Positions 15,947-24,657 of a DNA stretch of 64,000 nt are shown here, one piece after another. The stretch covers positions 1-64,000 of the forward strand of contig NZ_JNNO01000008.1 in NCBI RefSeq assembly GCF_000735585.1, written 5' to 3'. A model generated the notes under the pieces. It was not told the DNA's origin. It searched no databases and was given only the letters and a program-made list of their open reading frames with translations. Origin of the DNA: Devosia sp. LC5 (GTDB taxonomy: Bacteria; Pseudomonadota; Alphaproteobacteria; Rhizobiales; Devosiaceae). Position 1 is the first letter of the stretch. Each line of letters opens with the position of its first letter. The position numbers were made by a program, and so were the translations under genes.

Positions 15947-16849
15947 CTATTTCATGCCGCTCATGGCGATGCCGCGGATGATGAAGCGCTGGAAGATGAC
16001 GAAGAACAGGATGATGGGCAGGATGGAGAGCACCGACATGGCAAACATCTGGCCAAATTCGGAAACGCTGTCCTGGCTGAGGAACATCCGCAGGGCGAGG
16101 GGGACGGTGTAGTCCTTGATATCGTTGAGATAAACCAGCGGCCCCAGGAAATCTTCCCAGGTCCAGATGAAGGAGAAGATGGCCGCAGTGGTCATCGCCG
16201 GCAGCGACAGCGGCAGGATGATGGCCCAGTAAATCTTGAAGGGGGAACAGCCATCGATCATGGCCGCCTCATCCAGTTCGCGCGGCAATTGGCGGAAGAA
16301 CTGGATCATCAGGAAGATGAAGAACGCGTCGGACGCGAGGAACCTTGGCACCACCAGCGGCAGATAGGTATTGACCCAGCCCAGCTGCAGGAAGGTGAGA
16401 TATTGGGGGATGAGCACGACGTGATAGGGGATCATCAGCGTCATCATCATCAGCGCGAACCAGATGGTCTTGCCGGAAAATTCGAGCCGGGCGAAGGCAT
16501 AAGCGGCAAACGAGCATGAGATGACATTGCCGATCACCGAGAGCACGGTCACTACGGCCGAATTCCAGAAGAAATTGGTGAAGCTGACCGGCAGAGCATT
16601 CCAGCCGCTGGTATAGTTGGACCATTGCGGATCGCTGGGGGTGAGCCCGAGCTGGCCGAAAATCTCGTCATTGGGTTTGAGCGAACTCGCCACCATCCAG
16701 AGCAGCGGATAGATCATCACGAAGGATGCCGCGATCAGGAAGACGTGCTTGAGCAGCGCCGCGCGTTTGGCGCGGACGGCGCGATCAGCGCGGAGCTGAG
16801 CGGAGACGGCGGTGAGATCGGCGAGGCGCGTGGAAGTTGCGTCGGTCAT
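15947..16849 (-). CDS. CUT1 sugar ABC transporter permease (MalG type)
   Basis: A 300-residue permease with about six helices. The EAA loop reads [20 protein letters not shown], the standard sequence for coupling to a MalK-like ATPase, and [20 protein letters not shown] precedes it. The N-terminal 30 residues are cytoplasmic and charged. It starts 3 bases after the stop of the partner permease with a GAGAGGGG ribosome site. The substrate is presumably a glycoside or oligosaccharide, given the glycosidase-like gene upstream. Confidence 0.93.
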   Translation of the reverse strand: MTDATSTRLADLTAVSAQLRADRAVRAKRAALLKHVFLIAASFVMIYPLLWMVASSLKPNDEIFGQLGLTPSDPQWSNYTSGWNALPVSFTNFFWNSAVVTVLSVIGNVISCSFAAYAFARLEFSGKTIWFALMMMTLMIPYHVVLIPQYLTFLQLGWVNTYLPLVVPRFLASDAFFIFLMIQFFRQLPRELDEAAMIDGCSPFKIYWAIILPLSLPAMTTAAIFSFIWTWEDFLGPLVYLNDIKDYTVPLALRMFLSQDSVSEFGQMFAMSVLSILPIILFFVIFQRFIIRGIAMSGMK

Positions 16850-16852
16850 GGC

Positions 16853-17752
16853 CTAACCCCTCTCATTTTCGTAATGGACCCAATATTTCGAGGTCCAGAA
16901 GGCGATGGCCGTGAAGGCGGCAATGATGATCAGCAGCACCCAGCCCAGCGCCGAGGCATAGCCCATGCGGAAATAGCTAAACGCCTCGTTGAACAGGTAG
17001 ACCGTGAAGAACAGCAGGCTATCGAGCGGAGCCCCGGTGCCGCCTGAAATGATGAAGGCGCCCGAAAAGGATTTGAACGCTTCGATCATCTGGAGCACCA
17101 GATTGAAGAAGATGACCGGAGCCAGCATGGGCACGGTGATGGCGAAGAATTTCCGGCTGGGCGTGGCCGCGTCGATCTCGGCCGCCTCGTACAGGTCCTG
17201 CGGGATGGCGCGGAGCCCTGCGAGGAAGATCAGCATGGGCGAGCCGAATTGCCAGATGGCGAGCACAACCAGCGTATAGAGCGAATAATTGGGGTCCGAG
17301 AGCCAATAGGGACCCTGGATGCCGAACACTGCGAGCGCCGAATTAATCACGCCATCGGCGTTGAACAATTGCCGCCACAGGATCGCCACGGCAATGGAGC
17401 CGCCCAGAATGGAGGGCAGGTAAAACAGGGCGCGATACCAGCCGACGGCGCGAATGCCCTTGTCCAGCAACATGGCCACGATCAGCGCGAAGATCAGCTT
17501 GGCCGGCACCGAAAGCACAACGAAGAGGAAGGTAACCTTGAGCGACTGCCAGAAACGATAGTCGAACTCGAACATATATTGGAAGTTTTCGAGCCCGACC
17601 CAGACTGGCGCATTGACCGCGTCATAATCGGTGAAGGCGAGATAGAGCGAAGCCAGGATCGGAAAGATCGAGAGCAGGAAAAAGCCGATCAGCCAGGGTG
17701 TGAGAAACACATAGCCCGGCCAGCTGCGGCGTAATTTGGATCGAATAGACAT
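16853..17752 (-). CDS. CUT1 sugar ABC transporter permease (MalF type)
   Basis: A 299-residue permease. It opens with RRSWPGYVFLTPWLIGFFLL and IFPILASLYLAFTDYD, typical of UgpA/MalF-like permeases, and has the EAA loop DLYEAAEIDAATPSRKFFAI. The ATG at 17752 (MSIRSK) has AAGGATGA upstream; an ATG three codons earlier is possible. It follows the binding-protein gene after a hairpin and pairs with the MalG-type permease. Confidence 0.92.
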   Translation of the reverse strand: MSIRSKLRRSWPGYVFLTPWLIGFFLLSIFPILASLYLAFTDYDAVNAPVWVGLENFQYMFEFDYRFWQSLKVTFLFVVLSVPAKLIFALIVAMLLDKGIRAVGWYRALFYLPSILGGSIAVAILWRQLFNADGVINSALAVFGIQGPYWLSDPNYSLYTLVVLAIWQFGSPMLIFLAGLRAIPQDLYEAAEIDAATPSRKFFAITVPMLAPVIFFNLVLQMIEAFKSFSGAFIISGGTGAPLDSLLFFTVYLFNEAFSYFRMGYASALGWVLLIIIAAFTAIAFWTSKYWVHYENERG

Positions 17753-17781
17753 TCCTGTCATCCTTGCGTCGTGAAGCAATG

Positions 17782-17806
17782 GCCCGCCGGGAACGCCCCA
17801 GCGGGC
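17782..17806 (-). other. Intercistronic hairpin after binding-protein gene
   Basis: GCCCGC and GCGGGC form a 6-bp stem with a 13-base loop between the binding-protein stop and the MalF-type permease start. It is weaker than the equivalents in other operons of this window but sits in the same place. A role in setting binding-protein to permease ratio is inferred. Confidence 0.4.
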
Positions 17807-17813
17807 TAGTTAG

Positions 17814-19103
17814 TCAGCGGGCGCGGCGGCGAATGCCTTCGGCTTCGCGGCGGATCTGGTTGGCGACATCGGGGATGGGCGCCTGCTCGAGTAGCACGGC
17901 CACCGCGACACGCTCGAACATGGCTTCGATTTCCTGCGCGCCGGAGGGCGGCGGGGGCGCCAGATCCATGGTCTTGCCCTGGATGCCGTCAAAGAAGGCG
18001 ACCGAGGTCGCTTCGATTTCGGTGAGCTTGGGCTGCAGTGCCGCGCGCACCTGGGCATTGGCGGGAATGCCGCGCTCAAGGCCAAGCACGGCAGTCATCT
18101 CCGGATCGTTGACGAAGGCGCTCATATAGGTGGTGGTCGCCTCGGCATCGACCGTGTCACGGCTGAGGCAGATGAACTGGCTGGGCTGGATGATCGAGCC
18201 GGGGATCATTTCGGGAGTATTGGGGAACATGGCCGCGCCAACCTTGTCCTGCATGAGGTTTTGCACGCCCACCATCTGGTTGCTCCAGGCGTAGGAAATC
18301 GCAGTCTGGCCGGTGACGATGCCCCAATTGGAGAGTTCGGCCCCGACCAGACCCGCCGAGACCTGACCCGGCGGGGTGGCGCCGGCCGCACGCAGGTCGG
18401 CCCAGATAGCGAAATAGTCGGCAATGGTTTCGGCGGAGGCGCCGAAATTGCCCTCGTCGTCGAACAGGCGCTCGCCGCGCTGGTGCACGTAATCAGAGAA
18501 GTTCTGGTAATCGGCGGTATTGTCGTCGGTGCCGAAGACGCCGGTGGCCTTGGTGACTTCGCCGGCGACGCGCTTGAGATCGTCATAAGTCCAGCCGAAG
18601 GGATCGAAAGTGATGCTGGCGGCGTCGAACAGGCGCGTATTGTAGAGCGAGACGTGCGAATTGGCGCCGATCGAAAGGGCATAGAGCTTGCCGTCGACGC
18701 GGCCGGCCGAGAGCGCGCTTTCGTCGATCTGGGAGATGTCGAGTGATTTGCCGATATGCTCGTCGAGCGGCAGGATGGCACCGCGATTGATATATTCAAA
18801 CATCACGCCATAGCCCATCTGGATGGCGTCGGCCATGTTGCGGCCGGCAATCTGGGTGGTGAGGCGGGTGAAGTAATCGGCCGAGCCGAGGGTTTCGCCG
18901 GCCACCACGATGCCTGGATTCTTTTCGTTGAATAGGCGGATGACCTCGAATGTGCGCTTGTCGCGCTCCGGATTGCCCCACCAGAAATGGCGGATGCGGC
19001 GATCCTGGGCAAAGGCGGAATTGCCCGTGGCCGACAGGATTGCCGCTGAGCCGGCAGCGGCGGCGGCGGTGCCGAGAAATTTGCGTCTGTTGAATGTGCT
19101 CAT
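17814..19103 (-). CDS. CUT1 extracellular solute (sugar)-binding protein family 1
   Basis: A 429-residue binding protein. The N-terminus is a twin-arginine-like signal (RRKFLGTAAAAAGSAAIL) followed by RRIRHFWWGNPERDKRTFEV, typical of sugar-binding family 1. Ligand-site tryptophans and GVMFEYINRGAILPLDEHI follow. GGGAGGTATCC precedes ATG at 19103. It comes 110 bases after the glycosidase-like gene in the same direction and is followed by two permeases and an ATPase, giving a complete importer. Export by Tat rather than Sec means it folds before crossing the membrane. Confidence 0.93.
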   Translation of the reverse strand: MSTFNRRKFLGTAAAAAGSAAILSATGNSAFAQDRRIRHFWWGNPERDKRTFEVIRLFNEKNPGIVVAGETLGSADYFTRLTTQIAGRNMADAIQMGYGVMFEYINRGAILPLDEHIGKSLDISQIDESALSAGRVDGKLYALSIGANSHVSLYNTRLFDAASITFDPFGWTYDDLKRVAGEVTKATGVFGTDDNTADYQNFSDYVHQRGERLFDDEGNFGASAETIADYFAIWADLRAAGATPPGQVSAGLVGAELSNWGIVTGQTAISYAWSNQMVGVQNLMQDKVGAAMFPNTPEMIPGSIIQPSQFICLSRDTVDAEATTTYMSAFVNDPEMTAVLGLERGIPANAQVRAALQPKLTEIEATSVAFFDGIQGKTMDLAPPPPSGAQEIEAMFERVAVAVLLEQAPIPDVANQIRREAEGIRRRAR

Positions 19104-19213
19104 GGATACCTCCCATTGTGAGCTACGTACCTCATTGTCGGCGTGCCCCGATCCCCGGAACGGGCCGGCAATGGCCGAAAATGCTGGGTCTGATGGCCGG
19201 TTTCGGCGCGTGA

Positions 19214-20884
19214 TTAATAGGTCGGGTGGACCAGTCCCGGATTGTGCAGGCGGGTGAAAGCTCCGTTCTCAAGGTGCAATTGCTCATTGGCGGCGGCGGT
19301 GAAGTCGAATTCTCCATCTCTAGTATGGAGCGTGCCCGCGATGGTGTTGACGCTCATGCCGATCAGGCCGGTAATGGCGCCGGCGCGGTCGGTGATGATG
19401 CGGACGCCCTTGGGCGCGCGGAACAGCACTTCCCCATCGCGATAGGCGATGGAATGAGTCTGGGTGTTGACCAGCTCGAAATGGTGGCCGTCGACGGTGC
19501 GCGCATAGGCGGTTTCATGCGCCACGTCGCGATGCTCAATCTGGTGGGGGACGAGGCCGGTGAACCACAGTGTGCCATCCGGGCGCGGCTGGATGCCGCT
19601 GAGCCGTTCGACGAAATCGAGCAGGCACAGGATCGAGGGGGAATAGGCCTCGGTGAAGCCCTCCCGCCCCGTGAAGGGGTGCAGCGTCTGGGCAAAGCGA
19701 GTGGAGCGGAATTGCGCCGACAGGATCGGATAGAGAATCCAGGTCAGCTCGACATGGCGGCCATGATGGTCGAAGGCATGCGGGGTGCGGATCAGGGTTA
19801 GGAAGTTGGTAGGGCCGCACCAGCTGTTGTAGTCATAGGCCGGGTCGAACCGCGGATCGTCGAGGGCGATCGAAGTGAGAGGGTATTTGGCGAAGAATTT
19901 GCGCGTGTTGAGCAGATAGCGGCTCAGCGCCTCGGCGAAAAAGGCGTCGTCCCCCACTTCGCAGGCCAGAACCCGCAGCAGTACGTCCGACTGGACGCGG
20001 ACGTGCTGGCCGTTGCGGTCGCGATCGTAGAAGAAGCCATCTTCGGCGTGGAAACACTGCTCGAACAGGGCCGCAATGCTCTGTTCGGCCCTGGCGCGCC
20101 AAGGGGCCGGGTCTTCGCCCAATTCCTCGGCCATGCGGGCGAGATAAAGGCGCTGGCAGGCAACGTTGGCGGTCAGGTCCGGCGCAATGAAGGGCAGTAC
20201 CGGATTGTCGGGATTATATGCCTTGGTGTCGTTATTGAACGGGGAATCCGGCACATGCCAGAAGCGGGCGGACAGATCATGGCCGGTGTCGAAAGCGCAA
20301 AAAGCTTCGACGGCGCCGGTCTTGCGTGTGTCGCGCCATTTGGCCAGCCAGGCATCATAGGCAGCCATGGAGCGGTACATTTTGGCGAGGTACGCCTTGT
20401 CGCGGCCGTTGAGGCTGTAATGGGTCCAGACCGAGCGGGCGAGGGGGGACACCAGCTGGATCTGCGAGAAAACTGGCCCGTCCGGCGTCAGCTTATAGGG
20501 CAATAGGCCATCTTCACGCTGATGCTCGGCAAAGGCGGCAAAGGTGGCGGCGGCGATGGAGGGCACGAAACGGGACAGCAATTCGGCATTGATCGTGCCG
20601 GTGCTTTCCAGCCAACAGCCGTGATAGATCCCGCCCTCATGCAGGATGGGTTGTTCGCTGCCGGTGGGCTTGATGCAGGCTATAAGCTCGGCAACCGCGT
20701 CGTAGAAGCGGTTTTCCATGGCCGGTGAGGACGCGGTGAAGGCGACGCCAGAGCGCGCGAATTCGGCAAGAATGGCGGCTTCCCACGGGTTGTTGTGCGC
20801 CGTTACCCGTTGCGTCACATCGATCGCGCGCAGCTTGTTCAGCAGCGGAGAGGATTGGGTGTGACTACCGGCGCCAAAATCCAT
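19214..20884 (-). CDS. Six-hairpin glycosidase-like protein (MGH1/GH63-like)
   Basis: A 556-residue protein without a signal peptide, so probably cytoplasmic. The central part carries motifs of (alpha/alpha)6-barrel glycosidases: GGIYHGCWLEST, HQREDGLLPYKL, GHDLSARFWHVPDSPFN, DYNSWCGPTNFLTL and GFTEAYSPSILCLLDF. These resemble trehalase/GH63-type and MGH1-like enzymes, with acidic residues in place for catalysis. A C-terminal beta domain of about 100 residues ends the protein. Its position at the head of a CUT1 importer operon suggests it hydrolyses the imported glycoside. The exact substrate and GH family are uncertain. Confidence 0.75.
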   Translation of the reverse strand: MDFGAGSHTQSSPLLNKLRAIDVTQRVTAHNNPWEAAILAEFARSGVAFTASSPAMENRFYDAVAELIACIKPTGSEQPILHEGGIYHGCWLESTGTINAELLSRFVPSIAAATFAAFAEHQREDGLLPYKLTPDGPVFSQIQLVSPLARSVWTHYSLNGRDKAYLAKMYRSMAAYDAWLAKWRDTRKTGAVEAFCAFDTGHDLSARFWHVPDSPFNNDTKAYNPDNPVLPFIAPDLTANVACQRLYLARMAEELGEDPAPWRARAEQSIAALFEQCFHAEDGFFYDRDRNGQHVRVQSDVLLRVLACEVGDDAFFAEALSRYLLNTRKFFAKYPLTSIALDDPRFDPAYDYNSWCGPTNFLTLIRTPHAFDHHGRHVELTWILYPILSAQFRSTRFAQTLHPFTGREGFTEAYSPSILCLLDFVERLSGIQPRPDGTLWFTGLVPHQIEHRDVAHETAYARTVDGHHFELVNTQTHSIAYRDGEVLFRAPKGVRIITDRAGAITGLIGMSVNTIAGTLHTRDGEFDFTAAANEQLHLENGAFTRLHNPGLVHPTY

Positions 20885-21266
20885 GCGTCGTTTCCGGCAA
20901 ATACCGGTCCCCTCCCAGGCGTCCGTTGTGGATCGGCCTGCAACACTACCCGGCGGACCGGGTCAAAAGCGGGAGCGATGGAGGGGCAAGGACCAATCCA
21001 TCAACCGTGACCGCACAGCTGAGATCGACAAGGGGTCCTGCGGAAGGTCGAAACGAGCAATGGTCCGTGTTTATCCGGTCAAACCAAAGACGTTCCGCGT
21101 AGCGCACGCTTTACCAACATACCGTGGCTGGGCTTGCTTGAGCCCATGACGTGTCTCCGGCCATTCAGCGGGAATTTATCCGCCTTCGATACTTGTATGG
21201 TAGTTTTGGCCGCGGAGCTTGTCAATCAAAGGCTATGATCGAGGCGGGCGCCCCTACTCGCCCTCG
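20885..21266. other. Intergenic promoter region of the glycosidase-importer operon
   Basis: This 382-base stretch contains no convincing gene. Near its far end is the decamer TTGTATGGTA (21193-21202) preceded by ATAC, and a related CATACCGT lies around 21118. The rest shows short open frames on both strands without a start signal or recognisable product. Confidence 0.5.
21193..21202. promoter_or_regulatory. GntR operator-like decamer shared with the aldehyde dehydrogenase promoter
   Basis: TTGTATGGTA (TACCATACAA on the coding strand of the glycosidase operon) matches all 10 bases at 14077-14086, and GATACTTGTATGG contains the same ATAC/GTAT dyad. It lies about 310 bases upstream of the glycosidase-like gene. 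Shared control by the GntR regulator encoded at 14136 is inferred. Confidence 0.45.
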
Positions 21267-22060
21267 TCAGTGGGCAACAGGAGGCCGGGCAACCTTGGCA
21301 AACAGGCGGTAGAAGTTGTCCGTAGTATAGCCGGCGACATCCTCGACTCCATCGCCGCGCAGTTTTGCGAGCAGCTCGGCTATCTTGGATAGGTTGGCCG
21401 GCTCATTTCGATCGGTCTCGAACGGCGCTGGGGGCATCGAAGGCGAGTCGGTTTCGAGCAGGATGCGGTCGCGTGGAAGGCTGCCCGCGGCCTGGCGGAT
21501 TTGATCGTTGCCTTCATAAGTCATGAGGCCGCCAAAGCCGAAATAGCCGCCGAGGTCCAGGGCGGTCTCCATCAAAAGCGGTCCACCTGAAAAGGCATGC
21601 ACTACAAACGGAAATGGCCTTGCGACGGTGGCTTCTCGCAGCATGGCCGCCATGGTTTCGTCTTCGCGCACCGAATGGATAACCAGTGGCAATTGCGTTT
21701 CCTGAGCCGCCGCAAGATGAGCGGCGAAGACGGCGATTTGATTTGTCCAATCAGCCGTCCCATAAACCCGGTCTAGCCCCGCCTCGCCAATCCCGGCAAC
21801 CTTGGGATGGCGGGTGAGTGCAACGATCTCTTCGGTCGTGACGTCTTTCTCCTCGTCGGAAAAATGCGGCAGCGTGCCCACCGTACAATAGACATTGTCG
21901 TGCATCTCGGCGACGGCACGGACCCCGGCCGAAGTCGCGCACCTTTATACCAGTGGTGAGATAGGTTTCGATGCCGATTGCTGCCGGCCCGCGCCATTAC
22001 CGCTGATCGATCATGGGCGAATTCATCGAAATCGCGATGCAGGTGGCTATCGACAAACAT
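21267..22060 (-). pseudogene. TatD-family metal hydrolase, broken by two +1 frameshifts
   Basis: The N-terminus MFVDSHLHRDFDEFAHDRSA has the HxH metal motif of TatD hydrolases, but the frame must change twice to restore the family sequence: about 21990, after ARAGS, to read IGIETYLTTGIKVRDF, and about 21932, in a GGGG run, to read VRAVAEMHDNVYCTVG. Both changes equal one extra base. The remaining 212 codons (21267-21905) are intact and contain GEAGLD, VIHSVREDE, VHAFSGG and LLETDSPSM. The gene lies 6 bases after a permease remnant, so a permease-TatD operon has decayed here. Sequencing error at the two sites is an alternative explanation. Confidence 0.8.
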
Positions 22061-22066
22061 GGATAC

Positions 22067-22201
22067 TCACTCGGCCTTGTTGCGCTGGAACGGCTGCCCG
22101 AGCGCGGCTGGATCGCGTACTTTCCCGGCAAATCCGATCAGCACCACGATGGTCAGCAGATAAGGCAGCATCACGAGGACCTGGTAGGGGATGCCGGTGC
22201 C
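22067..22201 (-). pseudogene. C-terminal remnant of an ABC transporter permease (BMP/nucleoside type)
   Basis: In one frame the minus strand reads GTGIPYQVLVMLPYLLTIVV followed by LIGFAGKVRDPAALGQPF and a stop, which closely matches the last 40-odd residues of permeases that work with BMP-family lipoproteins for nucleosides or simple sugars. Nothing upstream in this frame resembles the rest of the permease. The remnant begins where the racemase-family gene ends, marking a deletion or recombination junction near 22205. Confidence 0.75.
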
Positions 22202-22935
22202 CGGGGGACGCCTGAAAACAGACGTCCCCATTGACTCAAAAGAGCGGGGCCTCGCGCGGTGATCCGCAGGGCGTCCCATACCGCTGTGGCCACGGAATCG
22301 AACACGGCAATACCGAGCTCTTCTTCCAGCGCCGCTGCAATGCCCGCGCCCACCATGTTGGTACAGAGGATGGCAACCACCTGACATCCCGAGGCGGCGA
22401 CGGCGCGCACCTGTTGGGCAACTGTTGCCTCGCTGATCCGGGAGAAGCTGAAATTGTCCTGGATGGACAAGTGCCGCTCATCGGTGATGGTAAGGCCGGC
22501 GGCGGTCCAGTTCGTGACGATGCGGTGCTGGATCTCATCGAGGTATGGCGTGACCAGGCCGATCTTGCTGTAGCCAGACTGCGTGAAGGCGTCGCGGATG
22601 GCAAGGATCGAAGTTCCGGCAGGGATGCCGGTGCGCTGGGTGATCTCGGCGCATAGGCGCTCGTCCTTGTCGAAGCCCATCCAGGCGGCGGACGTGCCGC
22701 TCCAGACGATGACATCCACTTTGGCATCGGCGAGCAGTTGCGCAGCATCCAGGATTGTCGAATTGTCGAACTGGGCCAGCGCGTCGGCCGAGAGCGCAAT
22801 CTGGGTGACACGAAATCGACTGAAGTGAACACTGACACCCGGAATGGCCGACAACATGCGGGTTGTTGCCGGCTCCAGGATCGTATTGGAGGACGGAGTG
22901 AGTACACCGATCCGCAGTGAATTGATTTCTGGCAT
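22171..22935 (-). CDS. Aspartate/glutamate racemase superfamily protein (maleate isomerase/arylmalonate decarboxylase-like)
   Basis: A 254-residue protein of the Asp/Glu racemase fold. It has RIGVLTPSSNTILEP at the N-terminus, VWSGTSAAWMGF at the first active-site loop and VAILCTNMVGAG at the second. Racemases and maleate isomerase carry cysteines in both loops; here the first loop has GTS instead, as in arylmalonate decarboxylase, and only the second cysteine remains. The normal family end is LLSQWGRLFS; the last dozen residues come from reading into the permease remnant in another frame. It is preceded by OHCU decarboxylase and importer genes on the same strand. The reaction is unknown: single-cysteine decarboxylation or isomerisation of a malonate- or ureide-like acid is possible. 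Confidence 0.8.
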   Translation of the reverse strand: MPEINSLRIGVLTPSSNTILEPATTRMLSAIPGVSVHFSRFRVTQIALSADALAQFDNSTILDAAQLLADAKVDVIVWSGTSAAWMGFDKDERLCAEITQRTGIPAGTSILAIRDAFTQSGYSKIGLVTPYLDEIQHRIVTNWTAAGLTITDERHLSIQDNFSFSRISEATVAQQVRAVAASGCQVVAILCTNMVGAGIAAALEEELGIAVFDSVATAVWDALRITARGPALLSQWGRLFSGVPRAPASPTRSS

Positions 22936-22982
22936 CACCGATGGCCTCGCGGGAGCATAACAAGCCTGTTCATGTAATGACC

Positions 22983-23510
22983 CTAATTGGAAAGGCGGGC
23001 CGCCAACCGGTGCCGGGAGATTTTGCCGATCTCCGACAAAGCCTGGCTCAGCTCGTTTTGGCGATCATTGTCCAGGCGTTGCATGAAGACGGACAGCAGC
23101 GAAGCATAGTCATGTTCCGCAACCCGGATGATGAACGGAAAGCCGAACTGCGACCTGTAACGCGCATTGAGATCGATCCACCGTGCCGCCTCGCCCTCGG
23201 GCAATTGCCCCAGGTTGAGGCGCCCCTGTTCGGCGGTCGAGTGGCTTGTCATCGTCCCCGCGCGCGCTTCACTGCCAGCGATTTCCGGATGGCCCGACAG
23301 AAAGGCGACAAGTTCGGCTTCGGGCAGGGCCTCCGCCTGCCGCATAATGGCCTGATGCAGCGCATCCAGATCGGCAAAAGGGCGCGCGTCCGCCGCTCGG
23401 CGCACCAGGTACTGAGCGTGCTCGAGAACACCGCCAAGCAGGTCGGCAAACTCGTCGGTCGTGCACGTGTTCAGTCGGACTAAATCCAGCACCGGCAGGT
23501 CGATGGTCAT
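22983..23510 (-). CDS. uraD: 2-oxo-4-hydroxy-4-carboxy-5-ureidoimidazoline (OHCU) decarboxylase
   Basis: A 175-residue protein of the OHCU decarboxylase family, the enzyme that converts OHCU to S-allantoin in uric acid breakdown. Visible motifs are RLNTCTTDEFADLLGGVLEH at the start, LSGHPEIAG with the catalytic histidine region, STAEQGRL, and LNARYRSQFGFPFIIRV near the C-terminus. ATG at 23510 overlaps the ATPase stop by 4 bases. Its coupling to a polyamine-type importer suggests that the importer brings in a purine-derived ureide; no urate oxidase or HIU hydrolase is in the window. Confidence 0.92.
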   Translation of the reverse strand: MTIDLPVLDLVRLNTCTTDEFADLLGGVLEHAQYLVRRAADARPFADLDALHQAIMRQAEALPEAELVAFLSGHPEIAGSEARAGTMTSHSTAEQGRLNLGQLPEGEAARWIDLNARYRSQFGFPFIIRVAEHDYASLLSVFMQRLDNDRQNELSQALSEIGKISRHRLAARLSN

Positions 23511-24628
23511 GCGCGCGACACCACGATGGTGCGGTCGGCAGGCCAGGTCATGCGCCATATCTGGCCGGCCGCCGGCACGGCAGACCCGGTCATCGCGACC
23601 GGTATGGTGCAGACAAAATCGGCCCCTCCCGGCACGCGAAGATGGATCGCCAGGTTCTGGCCCTTGAACACCGCCTGCGTCACGAGGCCTTCGAGGCTAT
23701 TCGGGCCCGACGCGGAAGCCCCAGAAGGAGCAAGGGTGACATGTTCAGGCCTGATGGAAACCGTGACGGCATCCCCCAATGCGAAGCCATGCCTGGTGGT
23801 CGAGTGGATGGATTGCCCCTGATCGGTTTCAAGGACAGTGACATCCCCGTCGCGAGAAACGATCCGCGCGTCGACGAGATTGGAGGTTCCGATGAAGTTG
23901 GCGACGAATGCGGAGATTGGATGTTCATAGACCTCGCGCCCAAGGCCGACCTGTTCGATCCTGCCGCCCCGCATGACCGCGATCCGGTCTGCCAGCGTCA
24001 AGGCTTCTTCCTGGTCATGAGTGACGAGAACCATGGTCAGACCAAGCTGGGCGCATAGTTGCCGCAACTCCAGTTGCATGGATTCGCGCAATTTCTTGTC
24101 GAGGGCACCCAAGGGTTCGTCGAGCAGCAGAAGTCGTGGCCGATAGACGATGGCGCGGGCCAGAGCCACGCGTTGCTGCTGGCCGCCGGAAAGCGCCTTG
24201 GGCAAGCGGTCGGCAAGTGCTTCGAGCTGCACGAGGCGCAACGCTTCTCGGCTTCGCTCGGCGATCTCCGCTTTGGCAACGCCCCGCATCGACAGGCCGA
24301 ATGCCACATTGTCGAGTACGCTCATATGCGGAAACAGTGCATAATTCTGGAACAGCATGCCCAGATTGCGCCGGTGAACTGGCAGCGACACGATCGAGGT
24401 GCCATCGATGAGGATCTCACCGGCACTTGGGGTGATCAGCCCGGCGATCATCCGCAGTGTCGTGGTCTTGCCACACCCGGAGGGTCCCAGCAGCGCCAGG
24501 ATTTCCCCCGGCGCCACTGCAAGGTCGATGGCATCCACACCCACGGTTCCACCGGAATAGACCTTTGACAGGCCTTCGAGCTGTACATGGGCGCCCCGGA
24601 TCTGCGCGTCACTGATGTTGATTTTCAT
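23507..24628 (-). CDS. ABC transporter ATP-binding protein (PotA type)
   Basis: A 373-residue ATPase with Walker A GPSGCGKTT, Q-loop LFQNYALFPHMSV, signature LSGGQQQRVALARAI, Walker B LLLLDEPLGALD, switch THDQEEA and a C-terminal TOBE domain (VSIRPEHVTLAPSG). This is the spermidine/putrescine-iron family. Ribosome site GGAGAAG precedes ATG at 24628. It lies between the binding protein and uraD in one operon with two permeases. Confidence 0.94.
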   Translation of the reverse strand: MKINISDAQIRGAHVQLEGLSKVYSGGTVGVDAIDLAVAPGEILALLGPSGCGKTTTLRMIAGLITPSAGEILIDGTSIVSLPVHRRNLGMLFQNYALFPHMSVLDNVAFGLSMRGVAKAEIAERSREALRLVQLEALADRLPKALSGGQQQRVALARAIVYRPRLLLLDEPLGALDKKLRESMQLELRQLCAQLGLTMVLVTHDQEEALTLADRIAVMRGGRIEQVGLGREVYEHPISAFVANFIGTSNLVDARIVSRDGDVTVLETDQGQSIHSTTRHGFALGDAVTVSIRPEHVTLAPSGASASGPNSLEGLVTQAVFKGQNLAIHLRVPGGADFVCTIPVAMTGSAVPAAGQIWRMTWPADRTIVVSRA

Positions 24629-24657
24629 GTCATGCTTCTCCGGGGCGGATGTCGGCG

